A DNA stretch of 64,000 bases from Datura wrightii. Lineage: Eukaryota; Streptophyta; Magnoliopsida; Solanales; Solanaceae. The translations under genes were made by a program, and so were the position numbers. This document shows, piece by piece, positions 42,601-55,744 of this stretch. The notes below the pieces were generated by a model. The model saw nothing but the letters and a program-made list of their open reading frames with translations, ran no database searches and had not been told where the DNA came from. The stretch is taken from the NCBI GenBank assembly GCA_035772735.1, contig JASDFA010000002.1:40010501-40074500 (forward strand), given 5' to 3'. Numbering within the stretch: position 1 is the stretch's first letter; every line of letters starts with the position of its first letter.

Positions 42601-43605
42601 TCATATCATGCTCTAGGTGCTTGCTTCAGCCCATGTAGAGCTTTTTTTAAGTCTATATACATGGTCTAGAAACTCGTGACTATCAAAACCTAGAGGTTGT
42701 TGCACATAGACTTTTTTTTCGATATCCATTCAAGAATGCATTCTTGTCATCTATCTAATAATTGTTGAACTTTATTTGTGATGCAAATGTTATAAGTATG
42801 TGTATAACTTCCATTTAAGCTACTGAGTCAATGTCTCATTATAGTCGATTCCTTCTTCTTGATTGTATTCTTGTACGATTAGCCTACCTCTATTTCTTGT
42901 GATATTCCCTTGTTCATCCAATTTATTTCTAAAAACCCACCTCTTTCCAATGATACTCATATATTTAGGTTCATGTTCTAGGTGTCATACATTATTTCTT
43001 TCAAATTGATAAAGCCCTTCTTGCATTGCAATGGTCCAGTCTGCATCATGTAGAGCTTCCTCTATTAGTTTTGTGTCTTCATAATTGTTCAAGGAACCGA
43101 ATCCATTTTCTTTATCACTTTGCTCAGTATCCTTCAATGAAATCATATTTAGGACTACTAGTAGAGAATCAGGTCCTTGATTGTGGTCTCTTCTCCAATC
43201 AGGTTTTCAAATGATACTTGTGTGCAACATGTTATCATTGTTTTGTGTGAGTCCTACATTAACATCCTCATCATCATATTGAGTACCCATACCTTTAATG
43301 CCAATGGCTTTATTAAATATTATATGCACACTTTCTTAACTAGTCCAAGTCTTTTGTTGTAGACCTTGCATGCTTTGATTTGCAAGGTGTATCCCAATAA
43401 TATTGCTTCATTACTCTTTGCATCGAACCTTTATAAAGCTTGTTTTTTATTATTATAAACATAACACTTACTTCCAAAAGTTCTAAGATGAGTAACATTA
43501 GGCTTTTCTTCTTCTTAGTAGTTCATTGGGTCTTTTTTCCAGCAATCATATGTTCATACATCTGTTGATGATGTAGCAAGTTGTATTGACTTCTTCTGCC
43601 CAGTA
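42601..43605 (-). pseudogene. Ty1/copia pol fragment (integrase end to RT)
   Basis: On the minus strand this decayed sequence reads as copia pol. From the right: WAEEVNTTCYIINRC, then KPNVTHLRTFGSKCYVYN, a linker, DADWTIAMQEGLYQFERN, and the RT start KRWVFRNKLDEQGNITRNRGRLIVQEYNQEEGIDYNET. Near the left end it reads LKKALYMG-like, then KQAPRA. Stops and frameshifts are frequent. Both ends are cut: TEK-2 LTR begins at 42600 and TEK-3 gag at about 43605. No copia LTRs are seen here. Confidence 0.82.
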
Positions 43606-43737
43606 ACTCTGTTGGGCAACTGGCTGTAGTCCTTGGGGCTCCTGAACAGGTGTGGCCTGCTTATGTCCATGATCATTGCTATTTTCGTGGCCTTCACCGT
43701 TCCCGTTTCTTCTTCCGTTCATTCTCCTGGGAGCCAT
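43606..43737 (-). pseudogene. TEK-3 gag N-terminus, fused to copia sequence
   Basis: It starts at ATG 43737-43735 (MAPRRMNGRRNGNGEGHENSND). This basic opening is typical of Tekay gag and parallels MPPRRMNARRNGNDND in TEK-5. After about 44 residues the frame runs without a stop into the copia fragment (WAEEVNTTCYIINRC), making a chimeric reading frame to 43546. The gag body is missing, so it is not a working gag. Confidence 0.8.
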
Positions 43738-43947
43738 GATTCTACCATCGCAAATAGCACGAATTAGAAGGATAGAAGGACTTTTCATCGCACGACATAG
43801 ATCATAAAAGAAGGGAACATTTCCTAAACGTCTCGTAGACTATTCTTCATAAGTGTGGCGCGCTTCACCCAATTGAAAAAGATTCGACTCAACACGGCCT
43901 TCTAACACCCTAGGACACTTCAAAACCTATGGCTCTGATATCAAGTT

Positions 43948-46231
43948 TTTCACGACCCGAACATAGATCCAGATCATAACATGGGACAAGGAACCCTGAG
44001 TGGCCCCAAGTCGACCCATGACATAAGCATACATCTAACTTCATTCACTTTTTGCGGAAAACTAATCATAAGGGATAGAGGAAACGTAAGCATAATCATG
44101 AAATATCATAACAAATGGAATCACTTATACATACGCCAGTTGAGTACTACACACTATCTGAAAGCCTCTATTACATACGATGGTTGATGGGACAATACCC
44201 CCAACTAACCCTGACTAGTACTGAAACATAAAATAGCATGAATGTCTATCAAATGGCCCTCGGAACATGAGGACTCACTAATTAGCTAAAAGTACACTCT
44301 GATATGATCTAGTTATTGGGATGAGCCTGAGGCCGGGACCTGTATCATTAGATGATACAACATATAAAGTATACGATCAGTACATAGAATGTACCAAGTA
44401 TGCAGGGTAAGTAAAACGAACATTTAAAATATGTAAAAGCTCATAATACATCATAAGAGTAGGACATCAAGCTCATGTCATAAATATCGTAACGTAACTT
44501 ATCAAAAGGCTTGGGTTTTCAAAGCATCCATAATACAATCGTAATCATGATCAAAAGAGAAAATCCAAAATGAACATTTCTTGAGCCAACATATGTAATC
44601 ATGAACATGCATAAATCATGAGGAACAATAGAAGATTCTCTTAACTGACATACCCCATATGAGCATACATGAAGCCTGACTTGTAACCCTAGTCGGGAGA
44701 GTGTTCGTACCTTGCCAAGGGTATCATGAAAGTGTGATATCACCATGAAAGGGGTCATTTGGGTCGGGGATAGTCACATGGAGGTCCCAACATACCTACG
44801 GTGGCACGTAGTTTATGAGATCCAGGGCAGAACCTGGGCCCCGAACCTACTCGGTTTTTGACACTACTCCTAAACTAATATAGTGCTCATAGTATAATAT
44901 GCATGAGTTAATGGGCCAGTTAAATCATGATAATCATAAACATAATTGTAAATACGTGAACTAGCCATGAAACAAGCCCCATGAGTCGACCTAAAACATA
45001 ATTCATGAATTAGGGGTTTCATACATACTTGTAGATTATGCATATAGCTTGAGAGTGACCAAATCATGATAGGTAATTGAATAAATTCATATTTCAAATC
45101 ATAAATCATGTTGGACTTGTACGTATTATCAATTGAAGTGAAGATCATAAATCGATTTATCATAGATCATGCTTAGATAGCCTTAATTGAATATAATTCA
45201 AAATCAACAATTACATAATGAAAATAGTTATAAAATCTAATCAAAATTCATAAAATATAATGTATATCACAATTTAGAACAACCCATTTGTAAATCATTA
45301 GATTTTCATAAAAATTGAATTAAAACCCCAATAGATTTTTGGTAGATTTCCATAAATTACTAGTGAATGGGTATGGGTGTCAACGGAAACACACATTCGT
45401 AACCCTACATACCTGGGTAAGATCAGATTCTAAAGTTCTTGGATGCCCAAGATGAATTGATAGGAAAAATCTTGAGGAATAGCTTTATCTCTCCAAATTT
45501 CTCTTAATATGCATGCATGGGAATGATGTATGCAATAGGGACTTAACCTACTTTAAAATGCCCAGAAAATACATGAAACGACATAGTTTAGGGACTTATG
45601 ACATGGAAAGGTTGAAAATTCCCTTAATGAATTTAGCCCGAAAATCTACACAGGTTAACAAATGGGCGTACCAACGAATCGTTGGAAGCTACCACGACTC
45701 GTGGTATGGCTCATCGCCTGCACTTCCCAGGCCTTGCTTCCAGAATCAAACCACGGCTAGACAGGGCAACTCGTCCTTTTCTCCAATGGGTCGTTGAGTC
45801 GATCATTGCTTGCCCCTATGAAATTTCTGAACTTCCTCACAACGAGTCTCAGCACGACTTGTTGTTTCTTCCAACGGGTCGTGGTGTCCTTCAATTAAGT
45901 CCACTGGAGGTTTGACCATGTAGACAATAAATGTTGACAACAAGTCGGTGTTACTCAGGATAGCTCATTGGTTGACCCGTTATTTCCCCAAATGCTAAAG
46001 TCCATCTCTCACCACGACTTCAAATGATAAATCGTTGTGTTCCATAATGAGTATTTACATTGGTCATTGCTTCCATTGTTACCTGGACTCCTGAAACAAC
46101 GAATGGTAACAACAGATCATAGTTTCTAACCAGGAGTCGTTATACCCCTCATTCTGTGATGTTTTCCCAGTTTTAGCAGTTTGCAACTTTTAACTCCCTG
46201 GTATACTCTTAGGTACTTCTAGGGTATTATA
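43948..46231 (-). repeat. TEK-3 5' LTR
   Basis: About 2.28 kb. The minus-strand end reads GGGTCGTGA beside the PBS. It contains the conserved Tekay block CCTACGGTGGCACGTAG at about 44799 and the palindromic CACGACTCGTGGT motifs near 45690 and 46010-46140. No coding content is supported. Confidence 0.8.
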
Positions 46232-48303
46232 GTACTACTGGCCATAGCTTGCTGTCTAGGGATGAAGGATTAAGACTACTATAGGGACTTATGGATCGTA
46301 CCTAGATGATACGAGTCATACCAGGGTGTCGTAGGAAGAGATTCTATGCAGTGTTCTGAGATGATGGGAGGAACCACGAGTCAAGGTATGACCTGTGCTA
46401 AGGAGGTATGGATCGTGCTAAGTAATCGTGACATGAGGTTTAGAAAATGATCAGGGGAAGGACTTGAGACCACGAGACTCAGTACGAATAATGGTAAGGT
46501 CCTATGAGTCGTAGGACGAGCCTTAGCACTCGATGGGGTAGCTTTTAAGTACAATTTTTAGGGGTATTTTTGTAACTTTCCAAGCTTCTAACCCCTAAGT
46601 GACATTTTTTTGGGTTTCTTAAATAATGTATTAAGGGGTTTAACCTAGCCTATGTCCTTATTGTTTCATAATTACAATAGATTTTAAATCCTCTCTAAGG
46701 ATCAAGGCATGGGTTCTTTATCAAATCTCTTCCAATCTTCTTAGGTTTTCAAGACAAGTTGAGGTGTCAATTACCCAGTATTTAGGGTAATGAATGGGGA
46801 AAATTCTTATACCCTTATTCCCAACTTCATCCCAATTCTATGAATTCAAGTCTCTAAGCATGCCTAGTTAAAATTCTAGTGTTATACCCAATTCCACAAA
46901 ATCATCCATGCTATCTCTATGGGTTCAATTCTCTCATGTTTCAATTGATGTTTTATGGTTATTAGGGCATATTTTACCATGAATTTACTTCCTAATTCAT
47001 GATTTTAGGCTTATGAATATTATGCCCTATTATGCATGATTTATGAATTTCAAGATTATGAGGCCATGATTTCTATTATGTTTTATTATTCAAGTATGCA
47101 TGAATGTTTACAAATTCTTAAACTTATGAATCTATGATTATGAATTATGAATCTTATCTCAAGTATGTATGATTTCATGACTTGGACAAGCCCATGCAAA
47201 GTATGTTTTATCATGATTTTAGCCAAGGCTTATATGATCTGTTTTAATGGAATGTATGGACTCAAGACTCCCAAGTAAATGATTCAAGATTTGTTTTGAG
47301 AATATAATTATGATCTATATGCTATATTGGGAGTAGTTTGTAGCACCGAGTAGGCCAGGAATTTCGAGGACCTCGATCTCATAACTACGTGCCACTGTAG
47401 GTATATATTCTTATTTGGGACCTCTCAACATAGTGCTTTCCCCGCCCGAGGGCATACCAGTGATATCACACCTCCATCGTTCTAAGCTCTGGCAAGGCTT
47501 TGAGCAAAATAGTTGGGGCACTATATAAGCTCTATCAGTATGGTTTCGATTATGACGAAGCCTCCTATTGTTCTTTATATTTTTGAATACTCATGTTCAT
47601 GTATTGCGATATCATGTTTTATAGCATGTTTGACCCATTGATCAATTTATGAGTTTTCACTTATGATTTTAAGTATAACATGCTATAAGATTTTTATTTC
47701 CAAACCTTGGGTCATAATATTCAGCTTATGATGAATAGCTCATGATTGTGCTTATTTTAGGAATATGGCTTTTAGCATGATGTATTTACTCTTATGTTCT
47801 ATCTTGTTTTACATTCATGATTTTAAAACTATTTTACTAGTATGTTTTACTTTCTCTACATACTCAGTACATTCAAAGTACTGACTGCATGTTCTATTCT
47901 ATATTATCTCATGACATAGGTTCGGGTGATGCTTCTCATCGCCATCATTTGCTCACTCCCTCTCAGTCTAGCTTTATCTTAGTTTTGGTGTGTCCTCATG
48001 ATCCGAGGTGATTAGTTTTGATTATGTATCTTTTGTGCATGTCTTTTAGTTACATATTTAGTGAGCTAGTTGGGGGTGTTGTCCCATCAGCTCATCAAAT
48101 TTTAAGAGGCTTTTCAGACAACATGTGTAGATATTTCAGCGATATGTGTTCATGTTTACATTTATGTTGATATGCTATGAAGACTTCCGCTCATGTCATG
48201 TACATGCTTTATTTCCTCTTAGTAATGCTTCTATTCATGCTATATATGTGTCATGGTTCTAGGTCCCATGTCTTTATCTGGGGTCCCAGCTAGGGTCATG
48301 ACA
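46232..48303 (+). repeat. TEK-4 LTR (solo or truncated)
   Basis: A plus-strand Tekay-type LTR that ends in GGGTCATGACA at 48303. Diagnostic blocks are the CGAGTC-rich U3 (46300-46530), ACCGAGTAGG at 47346 and CTCATAACTACGTGCCACTGTAGG near 47388. No PBS follows, so it is a solo LTR or a 3' LTR remnant. The left end is unclear because TEK-3 begins directly at 46231. Confidence 0.72.
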
Positions 48304-48458
48304 AGATTTATGGTAGCCTTTTCCTCCCGAAATAGCCTCCCCATTTCTTTAGGAAATTAAGAAGTTTTCTTTTTCTTTTTGGTTAAGGATTAAAGAAAAG
48401 TGTAAGTTATTGAAGAGTGCAAGTTAAGGAGATAAAATTTCAAAATTTAAGGTAAGAT
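48304..48458. other. Unassigned spacer between TEK-4 and TEK-5
   Basis: 155 bp with no LTR, gene or RNA signal that I recognise. It could be old genomic DNA or a remnant of another element. TEK-5 starts right after AAGAT at 48454-48458. Confidence 0.5.
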
Positions 48459-50661
48459 TGTAATACCCAAGGAACCCAAGGATCAGACTCGGGAGTCAAA
48501 CGAGGATAAACTAGGAACTGATGCTTCAGTTGTAGGACGAGTCATTGGACGACTCATGAGAAGATCCCACAAGTCCTTGAGTCACTCGTAGGGAGGCTTG
48601 GAGGAATTTAAATGCCGGAGTCCCCATGGGCATGGGAATGACTCGTGGTCAGTCACCACGAGTCGTCAAGAGAGCCGTAGGGTGAGGGTGAAGAATAAGT
48701 GGAAGAAGTTGACTAGTGGACTTAACGAAAGGAGACCATGACTCGTCATGTCAGGCAACAAGTCGTGGTATGAGTTGTTTGGGTGAAATCTAAATAATTG
48801 GCAAAAGGAAGGCAGTGCACTTGATGAGTTGTGGCCATGACTCGTGGTAACCCGTAATGAGTTGTTGTGTCGTTCATTAGGACCCCCAGTGATCAGATAA
48901 GATAGTGTACCTAACAAGAAAGGTGATGGATTGTTTGGGCATGTAACGAGCCATCAGGTCACCTGGCAGTTATTTTCTGCAAACTAGTGAGGGTTGTTTC
49001 GTAATTTCCTAAGATCCTAAGCCTAAATTACGATGTTTTGGGTTATGAATAGGGAAATTTAAAGGGGTTAAGTTTAGTTTTCTCTTCATTCATGCATGCA
49101 AGAATAGTGAGTGATAATCAAAGGAGATTCTAGGATCTTCTCTTTAATTCTTCCAATCTCATTCTTGGGTAATAAAGGGAAGTTAAGAATCAGATATTGC
49201 CAGGTATGTAAGGTTATCAATGGGTGATTTCTTCCACACCTATGCCCCTCCTATATGGTTTTTACTAAAATTTCCACAAAACTCCTGGGGTTTTGAATTT
49301 GATTTACTTAAACTCTAGTGATTTGATTATGGTTTTTGTGATTTTAAAATCTTATCATAATCTATGAATTCTAATTAGTTTTATTTTTGTTAAATTATTT
49401 ATGATTTTATCGATTTCGGTTCTATATAAATAAGCCTAATTATGCATGACCCGTGATGAATTGATTTATGATCTACTTACCTATTGATGATAGATATAAG
49501 CCCAACATATATTATGATTTAAATTATGAATTTATTATTTTACTCACTATGATTTTATGAAATTCAAGTACCAGGCGTGATCTATAAGTATGTATGAACC
49601 TTATGAATCATGAATGATGTTTTTGGCCGACTCACGGGCCTTATGTCATGGCTAGTACACGTATGTTCAAGTATGTTTATGATTATCATGATATAAGTAG
49701 CCCATGAATTCATGTATGTTATGCTATGAGCACTATATATATTTTGGGAGTAGTATCAAACACCGAGTAGGTTCGGGGCCTAGGTTCTGCCCCTGATCTC
49801 ATAAACTACGTGCCACCGTAGGTATGTTGGGACTTTCTATGGGACTGTCCCCGACCCAAATGGCCTTTTAATGGTGATGTCACACTTTCATGGTTCTACC
49901 CTATGCAAGGTACTAACACCCTCCCGACAAGGGTTACAAGTCGGGCTACATATGTGCTCATATGGGGTATGTCGGTTACCAGAATCTCTAACAGTGTCTC
50001 ATGATTTATGAATGTCTATGATTATGTATATTGGCTCAAGTTATGTTCAATAAAACTTTCTTCTTATGAAAATGATTATGATTTCCTTACAAAAGTTTTA
50101 AAAACCTTGAGCCTTACATTATAATATGATGTTATGATATGAGCATGAAGTCCTACTCTAATGATCATTTATGAGTTTTTGTATGTTTTAAATATTATTT
50201 ATACTTACCTTGAATACTCAGTACATTCCACATACTGACCGCATACTTTCTATGTTGTATCATTTTATGATAAAGGCCCCAGCTCTCAAGCTCACCCTCA
50301 CCCGTAGATTGTCTCAAAGTTGTTCTCAGCATACTTGGTTAATCCTCATGTTCCGAGGTCTATGTATTCAGACTCTATGTTGTTCTTTCAGTTTAAGGAC
50401 TGTTGGATTAGTTGGGGAGTTATCCCATCAGCCTGTCTTTTCATGATTAGAGGCTTATCAGACTACAAGTTGTAATTAGCCGTATTATATGAGTCTAGTT
50501 CTACTTTTCCTTCTATTACGTCATGATTACGTTCTTTTTATGCTATGTCTTCCGCTCATGTGATTGGGATTATATGTATGCTCAAGCCAGGGGTCGACTT
50601 AGGGTCCCTCGAGACTCCTTGACCCGTGTTTACGATCCCAGTGTACTTTTGGGTCGTGACA
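48459..50661 (+). repeat. TEK-5 5' LTR
   Basis: 2,203 bp, the only complete plus-strand Tekay LTR with both ends clear. It contains partial palindromes of the ACCACGAGTCGTGG type (48650-48860) and the ACCGAGTAGG...CTACGTGCCACCGTAGG block at 49762-49823. It serves as the reference for the broken TEK LTRs. Confidence 0.88.
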
Positions 50662-50665
50662 AACT

Positions 50666-50678
50666 TGGTGTCAGAGCC
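50666..50678 (+). promoter_or_regulatory. Primer-binding site of TEK-5 (tRNA-Met type)
   Basis: TGGTGTCAGAGCC, 4 nt after the LTR, differs by one base from the usual plant initiator tRNA-Met complement TGGTATCAGAGC. Confidence 0.82.
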
Positions 50679-50867
50679 ATAGATTGAAGTGTCCTTGGGA
50701 GTATGAAAGCTGCATTAAGTAGAGTCTTTTTCATGGGTGTGAAGTGTGCCACACTTATGATGAAGAGGCTACTAGACGTTTAGGAAATATTCCCTTCTTT
50801 CATGATCTATGTCGTATGATGAAAGTCCTTTACCCTTTTAATTTTCGCTAATCGCGTTTGCAAAATC

Positions 50868-51308
50868 ATGCCTCCACGCAGAATGAATGCCAGAAGAAAT
50901 GGTAACGACAATGATCATGAGGATGTTTGTGATGGTGATCATCAACCAGCCCCACCCGTTCACTGGGAGTACGCACCAGAGCCAACTGCCCACACTGAGT
51001 TTAAGGCAGCGATTTAGATGCTGGCAGAGGCCATGAATGCCCAGGTTCAAAATTAACAATGGCACATTTCCCTCAGAATGGGAATGAGCTGCAGCTAGGG
51101 TAAGGGATTTCTTGAGGCTGAGCCCTCCGGAGTTCATGGGATCAAAGGTGGACGAGGATCCACACAATTTCAGAGAGGAGATTCTGAAGATCACCCAGGC
51201 TATGGGGGTAAAAAATGGAGAGTGCGTTGAATTGACCTCCTATCAGCTTAAGGGGGTGGGTAACATATTGTTCAAGCCGTGGAAGGATGCAGGGCAGTGG
51301 GTGCAGGC
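50868..51308 (+). pseudogene. TEK-5 gag, left part
   Basis: It starts at ATG 50868 (MPPRRMNARRNGNDND). Stops follow TEFKAAI and AQVQN, near 51017 and 51055. The capsid-like region is readable from about 51108 (FLRLSPPEFMGSKVDEDPHNFREEILKITQAMG). ATH-4 splits it after KDAGQWVQA. The right part at 63900-64000 reads SEEFHTTFLGPFFPQEMREFKVVEFVNLKQ. The nonsense codons show it was already dead, or died independently of the insertion. Confidence 0.85.
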
Positions 51309-52716
51309 TGTTTGGTGTTGTGGTGACTACACGCAAGTGCACGTGGTAGAACAAGTAGTAAAGTGGCTTAAGTAAAGCCTAGTATCGATCCCACAGGGAC
51401 TGAGCTACGTACTAATTAACTTAAGTGTTAATGAACTATATCTTTAAGAATGCAGACAACCAAACAAATAATATTTTGAGAGTTTGAGTTTACTAATTAA
51501 TAAGAATCTAAGGCAAAATTATAAAGTGAGTCTGAACAATTGTAATGAGCAAGCTGAGGTTAAAATGAACATGCAGGGAATTAATTTATCAATACAATTC
51601 AGTTAATCTTTCCTTCGGTTGCTAGTCAAGAATTATTGCCTATGGATTGAAACTTTCAACTCCTATCCAACTTAAAAATCACGAGTCTTAATCTACATTT
51701 CTGTGATAAAAGAATTTCATGTTCTAGCAATACATTCCCGATTCCTTAATTGACTAATAAGACTTTAAGATATATTTCTATTCTGAATGTAAATCAATTC
51801 TCAATTTTCTAAACTAAGAAGAGATCATATCCTACAAATTCACATCTATCCAATTTCTTTCCTTTTCAAAATCAAAATTGGATTTTTAGATATACATTAA
51901 CATTGGCCAAACATTAATGCAATAAAACAAGAATTGATAGAACAACCATTGAAGAAAAGATGAAAACTGAAATGGGTAACAATTACATTCCACTACAATT
52001 ATTCTTAACCTCAGTAAGAAGTGAATTTAGCCACTCATTTGTTGATTTAACATCATCAAATAAGTAGAATTCATGCAAACAATTGAGATAAAAGAGAAAG
52101 AGATAGAGAAGAAACCTAGAATTTTCGTCCCCTCAACTGCCTGTAACCCACGTTCATGCTCAACCAAGTTAGAATGTTTAAAATAAAACCTATGTGTGCT
52201 ATTTATACTATTGAGAATTTTCCCAAAATAACAAGCAACGTGGCCTGGAGTGTATCGCGGAGCACTCCCTCCATGCCACAGAGGTATCACGGACCCTCAC
52301 TGGAATTCGGCTCCCAGGGAATTTCACCTCAACGTGCCATGGCCTGCATCGCGGAGCCTGGCCAACGTGCCACAGAGGTAACACGAACCTCCACTGGAAA
52401 TTGCCAAATTTAATTCACCTGAGGCAGAATACCCCCGCGATGGCAGCGTGACACAACTCCATCGCGGAGCCCTTATTTTTGCTGCTCTTCCATGTCCTTT
52501 TCCACTCCTTGTTTCCAAGTCCATTCCCGATTTTACAAACATGTATCTTAGCTTCCCAAAATTCCATTTTACCTGCAAAACAACACTAATCATGTTGGTT
52601 AGTATAAATTCACATTTAACTACAAATCACATGAGAATGTACACAATAATGATAGACAAACAAGTCGAAATGAAGTATTGGAGTATCACTTGGGCATGAA
52701 ATTCTGCCCAAGATCA
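51309..52716 (-). repeat. ATH-4 left LTR (3' LTR in element sense)
   Basis: 1,408 bp, TG...CA, paired with 62491-63894. It belongs to a diverged subfamily relative to the ATH-1 to ATH-3 LTRs but keeps the U3 palindromes (about 52239-52469) and the TATA box at 52199-52207. Confidence 0.94.
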
Positions 52717-52731
52717 CTTACCCCACACTTA
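52717..52731 (-). promoter_or_regulatory. Polypurine tract of ATH-4
   Basis: Minus-strand AAGTGTGGGGTAAG abuts the 3' LTR. Confidence 0.85.
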
Positions 52732-54518
52732 AAACCTTGTTCGACCTCGAATAATATTCTCACACTCATGCAATTGACACTCACGCATAGCTACTTTGGC
52801 TCAACAATTCAAGCTATGACTATACCGATTATTCAATATAGCAAATCATCAAGAAAATATGCATGGTCTCATCAATACAATGAGGTACATCACATTAAGC
52901 TCCCTTAAGCTCAAGAATCAATTCTCGATCTTGGCAAACTTGTGCAAATCAACTGATCAAGACATTCGACACGAAATTAATCTCTCGTCAAGCATGTGCC
53001 CTCACAACACAAGAGAAATACCCCATTTGCTATAATATGATTTCCAAAGCACTACATGTAGGGGTATATGAATACAATTTCGCTCTCTCTCCTAAAGAAT
53101 TCACATGCATCATGTCATGAACCATAGGCTTGCCTCTAGTGTATTACTCCACCAATATAAGGACGAGTGATGTAAGATCACGTAGGACTTAACGGGTTGT
53201 AATGTAAGCTAAGGAACTAGCAAATACTGGGCTAACCAATAATAGCAACTAGTTTCCTTAAGCGCTTTTCAATACATCCCACCATCATTACGGCCATTTT
53301 TTTCTTCCTTCATCCTCCCATTCTTGAAGAAATTTTTTCTTTGTTTTTGTTCCCATTTCTTTAAGCACACTTGACTTACTAGCAAAGATTAGTTATACAT
53401 CTTTAGTTTATTTAATTTCAGCAAGTGCACCTTTGACCTTTTCTTTAACTTTCACCACTTCCTCTTTTCCTTCCTTTTCACAATTCTCACTCCTTTACAT
53501 TGTGGGAAAATTGTTTTTCTTGAGCGCTTAAGAGTTTTGAATCAAATTCATGGCTAATGAAAAGAAGGGATTGAGCTCGGTTTGTACCTCTTCAAAGAAA
53601 GAAAAAAATAGGCTAAAGGCTCAATGGGGCTAACTAGGATGTACATTCAAGGTAGGTATGATAATGGAGAAACTTTCGGTTTATTCAAAGAAACGCCTAC
53701 ATCCTTTCCTACAATACACTTCCTTCATTTCATTTCGTACACACACCAGGCAAGTTCTAGACACTTCACAATAGCATGGAATAATCGAAACCTCACCTCA
53801 CACTCATTGCACATGCTCAACTCAAGACATATTCACAGACTCTTCAATCAGCTAATTACAAGAATTCACTATTAAGCCTCGATCACACCGAATCGAACTC
53901 TATGGCCTAGGTGTCTCAACATGTTTCCACATTTGCATGCTTTCATACAAATCACATTTGCAACTTAATATCATGTACAACACGTAACAAGAATTCCAAA
54001 CCATGAACTAGCGACACGTTTGGGACACAAACAAAAGAAAGAAAAGAAAGAAAAAACTACTCCTATCGACTACATTTCCCTTAAGACGGTCGTCATCCAT
54101 CCATCATACGGAACGGTCACTGTCTACAACTTCGGTTCAATGGGACTATTCTCAGTAAAAGCACCGAAAGCAAAGGCTGAGAAACCCAACATATAAGAAA
54201 TTTAACAAAAAAGTTTTAAAAATTTCGATAATTTTGATAGAAAACAAAAATATTTACACAACAACCAACATACAACAACTCAACATGGCACACAACAACT
54301 TAACATTCATTACAATACCAACTTAATTACAGACACACCACACAAAATCATAGAGTCACATTTTTCACAGGCACAACAACACAAAACATAAACATAAACA
54401 AAAACAAAAACGAAGCAGCTGGCACCTAACTACTCCCACCCCACACTTAAACCGAACACTGTCCCTAGTGTTCACATAATTTCAACATATCACAAAGGTG
54501 GGTGGTGAAACTCCCTGA
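52732..54518 (-). other. ATH-4 3' non-coding region
   Basis: About 1.8 kb without a supported gene. The hairpin GAACACTGTCCCTAGTGTTC lies at 54453-54472 and the PPT-like AAGTGTGGGGTGGG at 54436-54450. The TTTCGAT-type motifs near 54220 are weaker than in the sister elements. Confidence 0.78.
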
Positions 54519-55739
54519 TCAATCGAACTATTCAACTTCTTCATCAGGTGTTGTTGCCTCATCTCCCATATCAGAATCGCCCCCGCTTTCCTCATCTGAC
54601 TCAACATCTGAGTCTTCCCGTCGTGTCTTCTCATCAGTGGGGACATCATCATCTACGGGCTCCACAAAAGCTGGCCCCACTCTGTATAGAGCTCGGCCAT
54701 TCTCGCCGAATGGGTAATCCAGCTCGAGCTGCCACAGCTCATCCTCCGTTGCAGGCCTCCCGCCAATGCGCAACTACAACATGTGCATCCCGTACATGTG
54801 GGCCATATACTGATCATCCCGAGCATGTCTCTGGGCTTGTGTGAGCACCAGCCTATGAGTAGTGTCAGGTGCCTTGGTTTTGGTGAAATCCAAGGCATGC
54901 CTGTCAATCTATGGGATGTAATCTAGGGCCTCCTCCTCGATATCATGGCCCCTCAGGAACATGGTAAGCAAACCACCGAACCCGTATCTGTGCCCCTGAT
55001 GTAGTCGGGCTCTCTTTATGGCGGAGATGATCACCGCCCCAATGTGTATCTCAAGCCCCTTCATCAGGGCATACACCAAGCAGACTCTGTCTCGGGTGAC
55101 ATCTGTCATGTGCACCCCCGGGATCAAGCATGTGCACACAATTTTAAGCCAGATCCTGGCTTCCCTGTTCATCTAAGAGTAGGGCTACATCTGGTGGTAT
55201 TCCCTCTCCTTGTGCCTACTCCACCTTGCTGTCGAACGGGCTCCACATAGAGTGCGTCTGATGTCCGCATAAGGTGGAGTGATGTTCAGCTGCCGGAGGA
55301 CATAGGCGTTTGTGTCTCGCGCCCCCAATATAGTATTTAAGTGATGGGGCTCAAAAGTGACAACCTGCCCCCTAATTTTGACGGTGTGACTGCGGAGGGT
55401 GGGGTTCTAGTTGGCATAGAAATCCCAAATGAGATGGAGATTGCACTCCCTGGGCTCTTCGAAGATGAAGTTTAGCCTAGCTGTGTCAATCCGGTGTACG
55501 ATCCGCAGGAATTCCTGTTCCAGCGGCTCCCTTAATATGTGCTCCTCCGGGAAGTATTTGGTTTCATTGTGTTTTGCATACCATTTCTTCCCTTCATCAG
55601 TCACCCATTGGGTTCCGTATTGTCAGCGTTGGCCTCTCAGACCCGCTGGTGCTACTGGAACTGTTGTTCCCAATCTTATCCTTTTCCTACCGGCGCCCGA
55701 TGTGGATGCGCCCTTTCCCTTGTCTTTCCCGTCTGACAT
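54519..55739 (-). pseudogene. Third ORF of ATH-4, multiply broken
   Basis: It starts at ATG 55739-55737 (MSDGKDKGKGASTSGAGRKRIRLG), 5 nt after the acceptor. The conserved blocks EGKKWYAKH, HLIWDFYAN and LRQLNITPPYADIRRTLCG are readable. Stops occur after GLRGQR, in place of Trp in the FYANW block, within the EYHQM region and near the C-terminus (54528). Open pieces include 55604-55407, 55172-54909 and 54773-54528. The acidic tail is retained. No envelope-type features are seen. Confidence 0.86.
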
Positions 55740-55744
55740 TTTTC

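Larger units (their letters stand above)
43606..46231 (-). mobile_element. TEK-3: Tekay-like element, 5' end only (minus strand)
   Basis: In element sense: the 5' LTR 46231-43948 starting TATAATACCC (a mutated TGTAATACCC), then the PBS at 43943-43931 reading TGATATCAGAGCC, which matches the tRNA-Met type, then the gag start at 43737. It is cut off at about 43606 by the copia fragment. The rest of the element is absent. Confidence 0.82.
48459..51308 (+). mobile_element. TEK-5: Tekay-like element, left part (5' LTR, PBS, gag start)
   Basis: A 5' LTR at 48459-50661 (TGTAATACCC...GTGACA), a tRNA-Met-type primer site and gag, interrupted at 51308 by ATH-4. Gag resumes at 63895 after the perfect target duplication CAGGC (51304-51308 and 63895-63899). 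The element continues past the right edge of the window. Confidence 0.9.

Noticed and set aside
48304..48458. A host gene fragment between TEK-4 and TEK-5
   Set aside because: Too short and without any coding or splice pattern that I can support.
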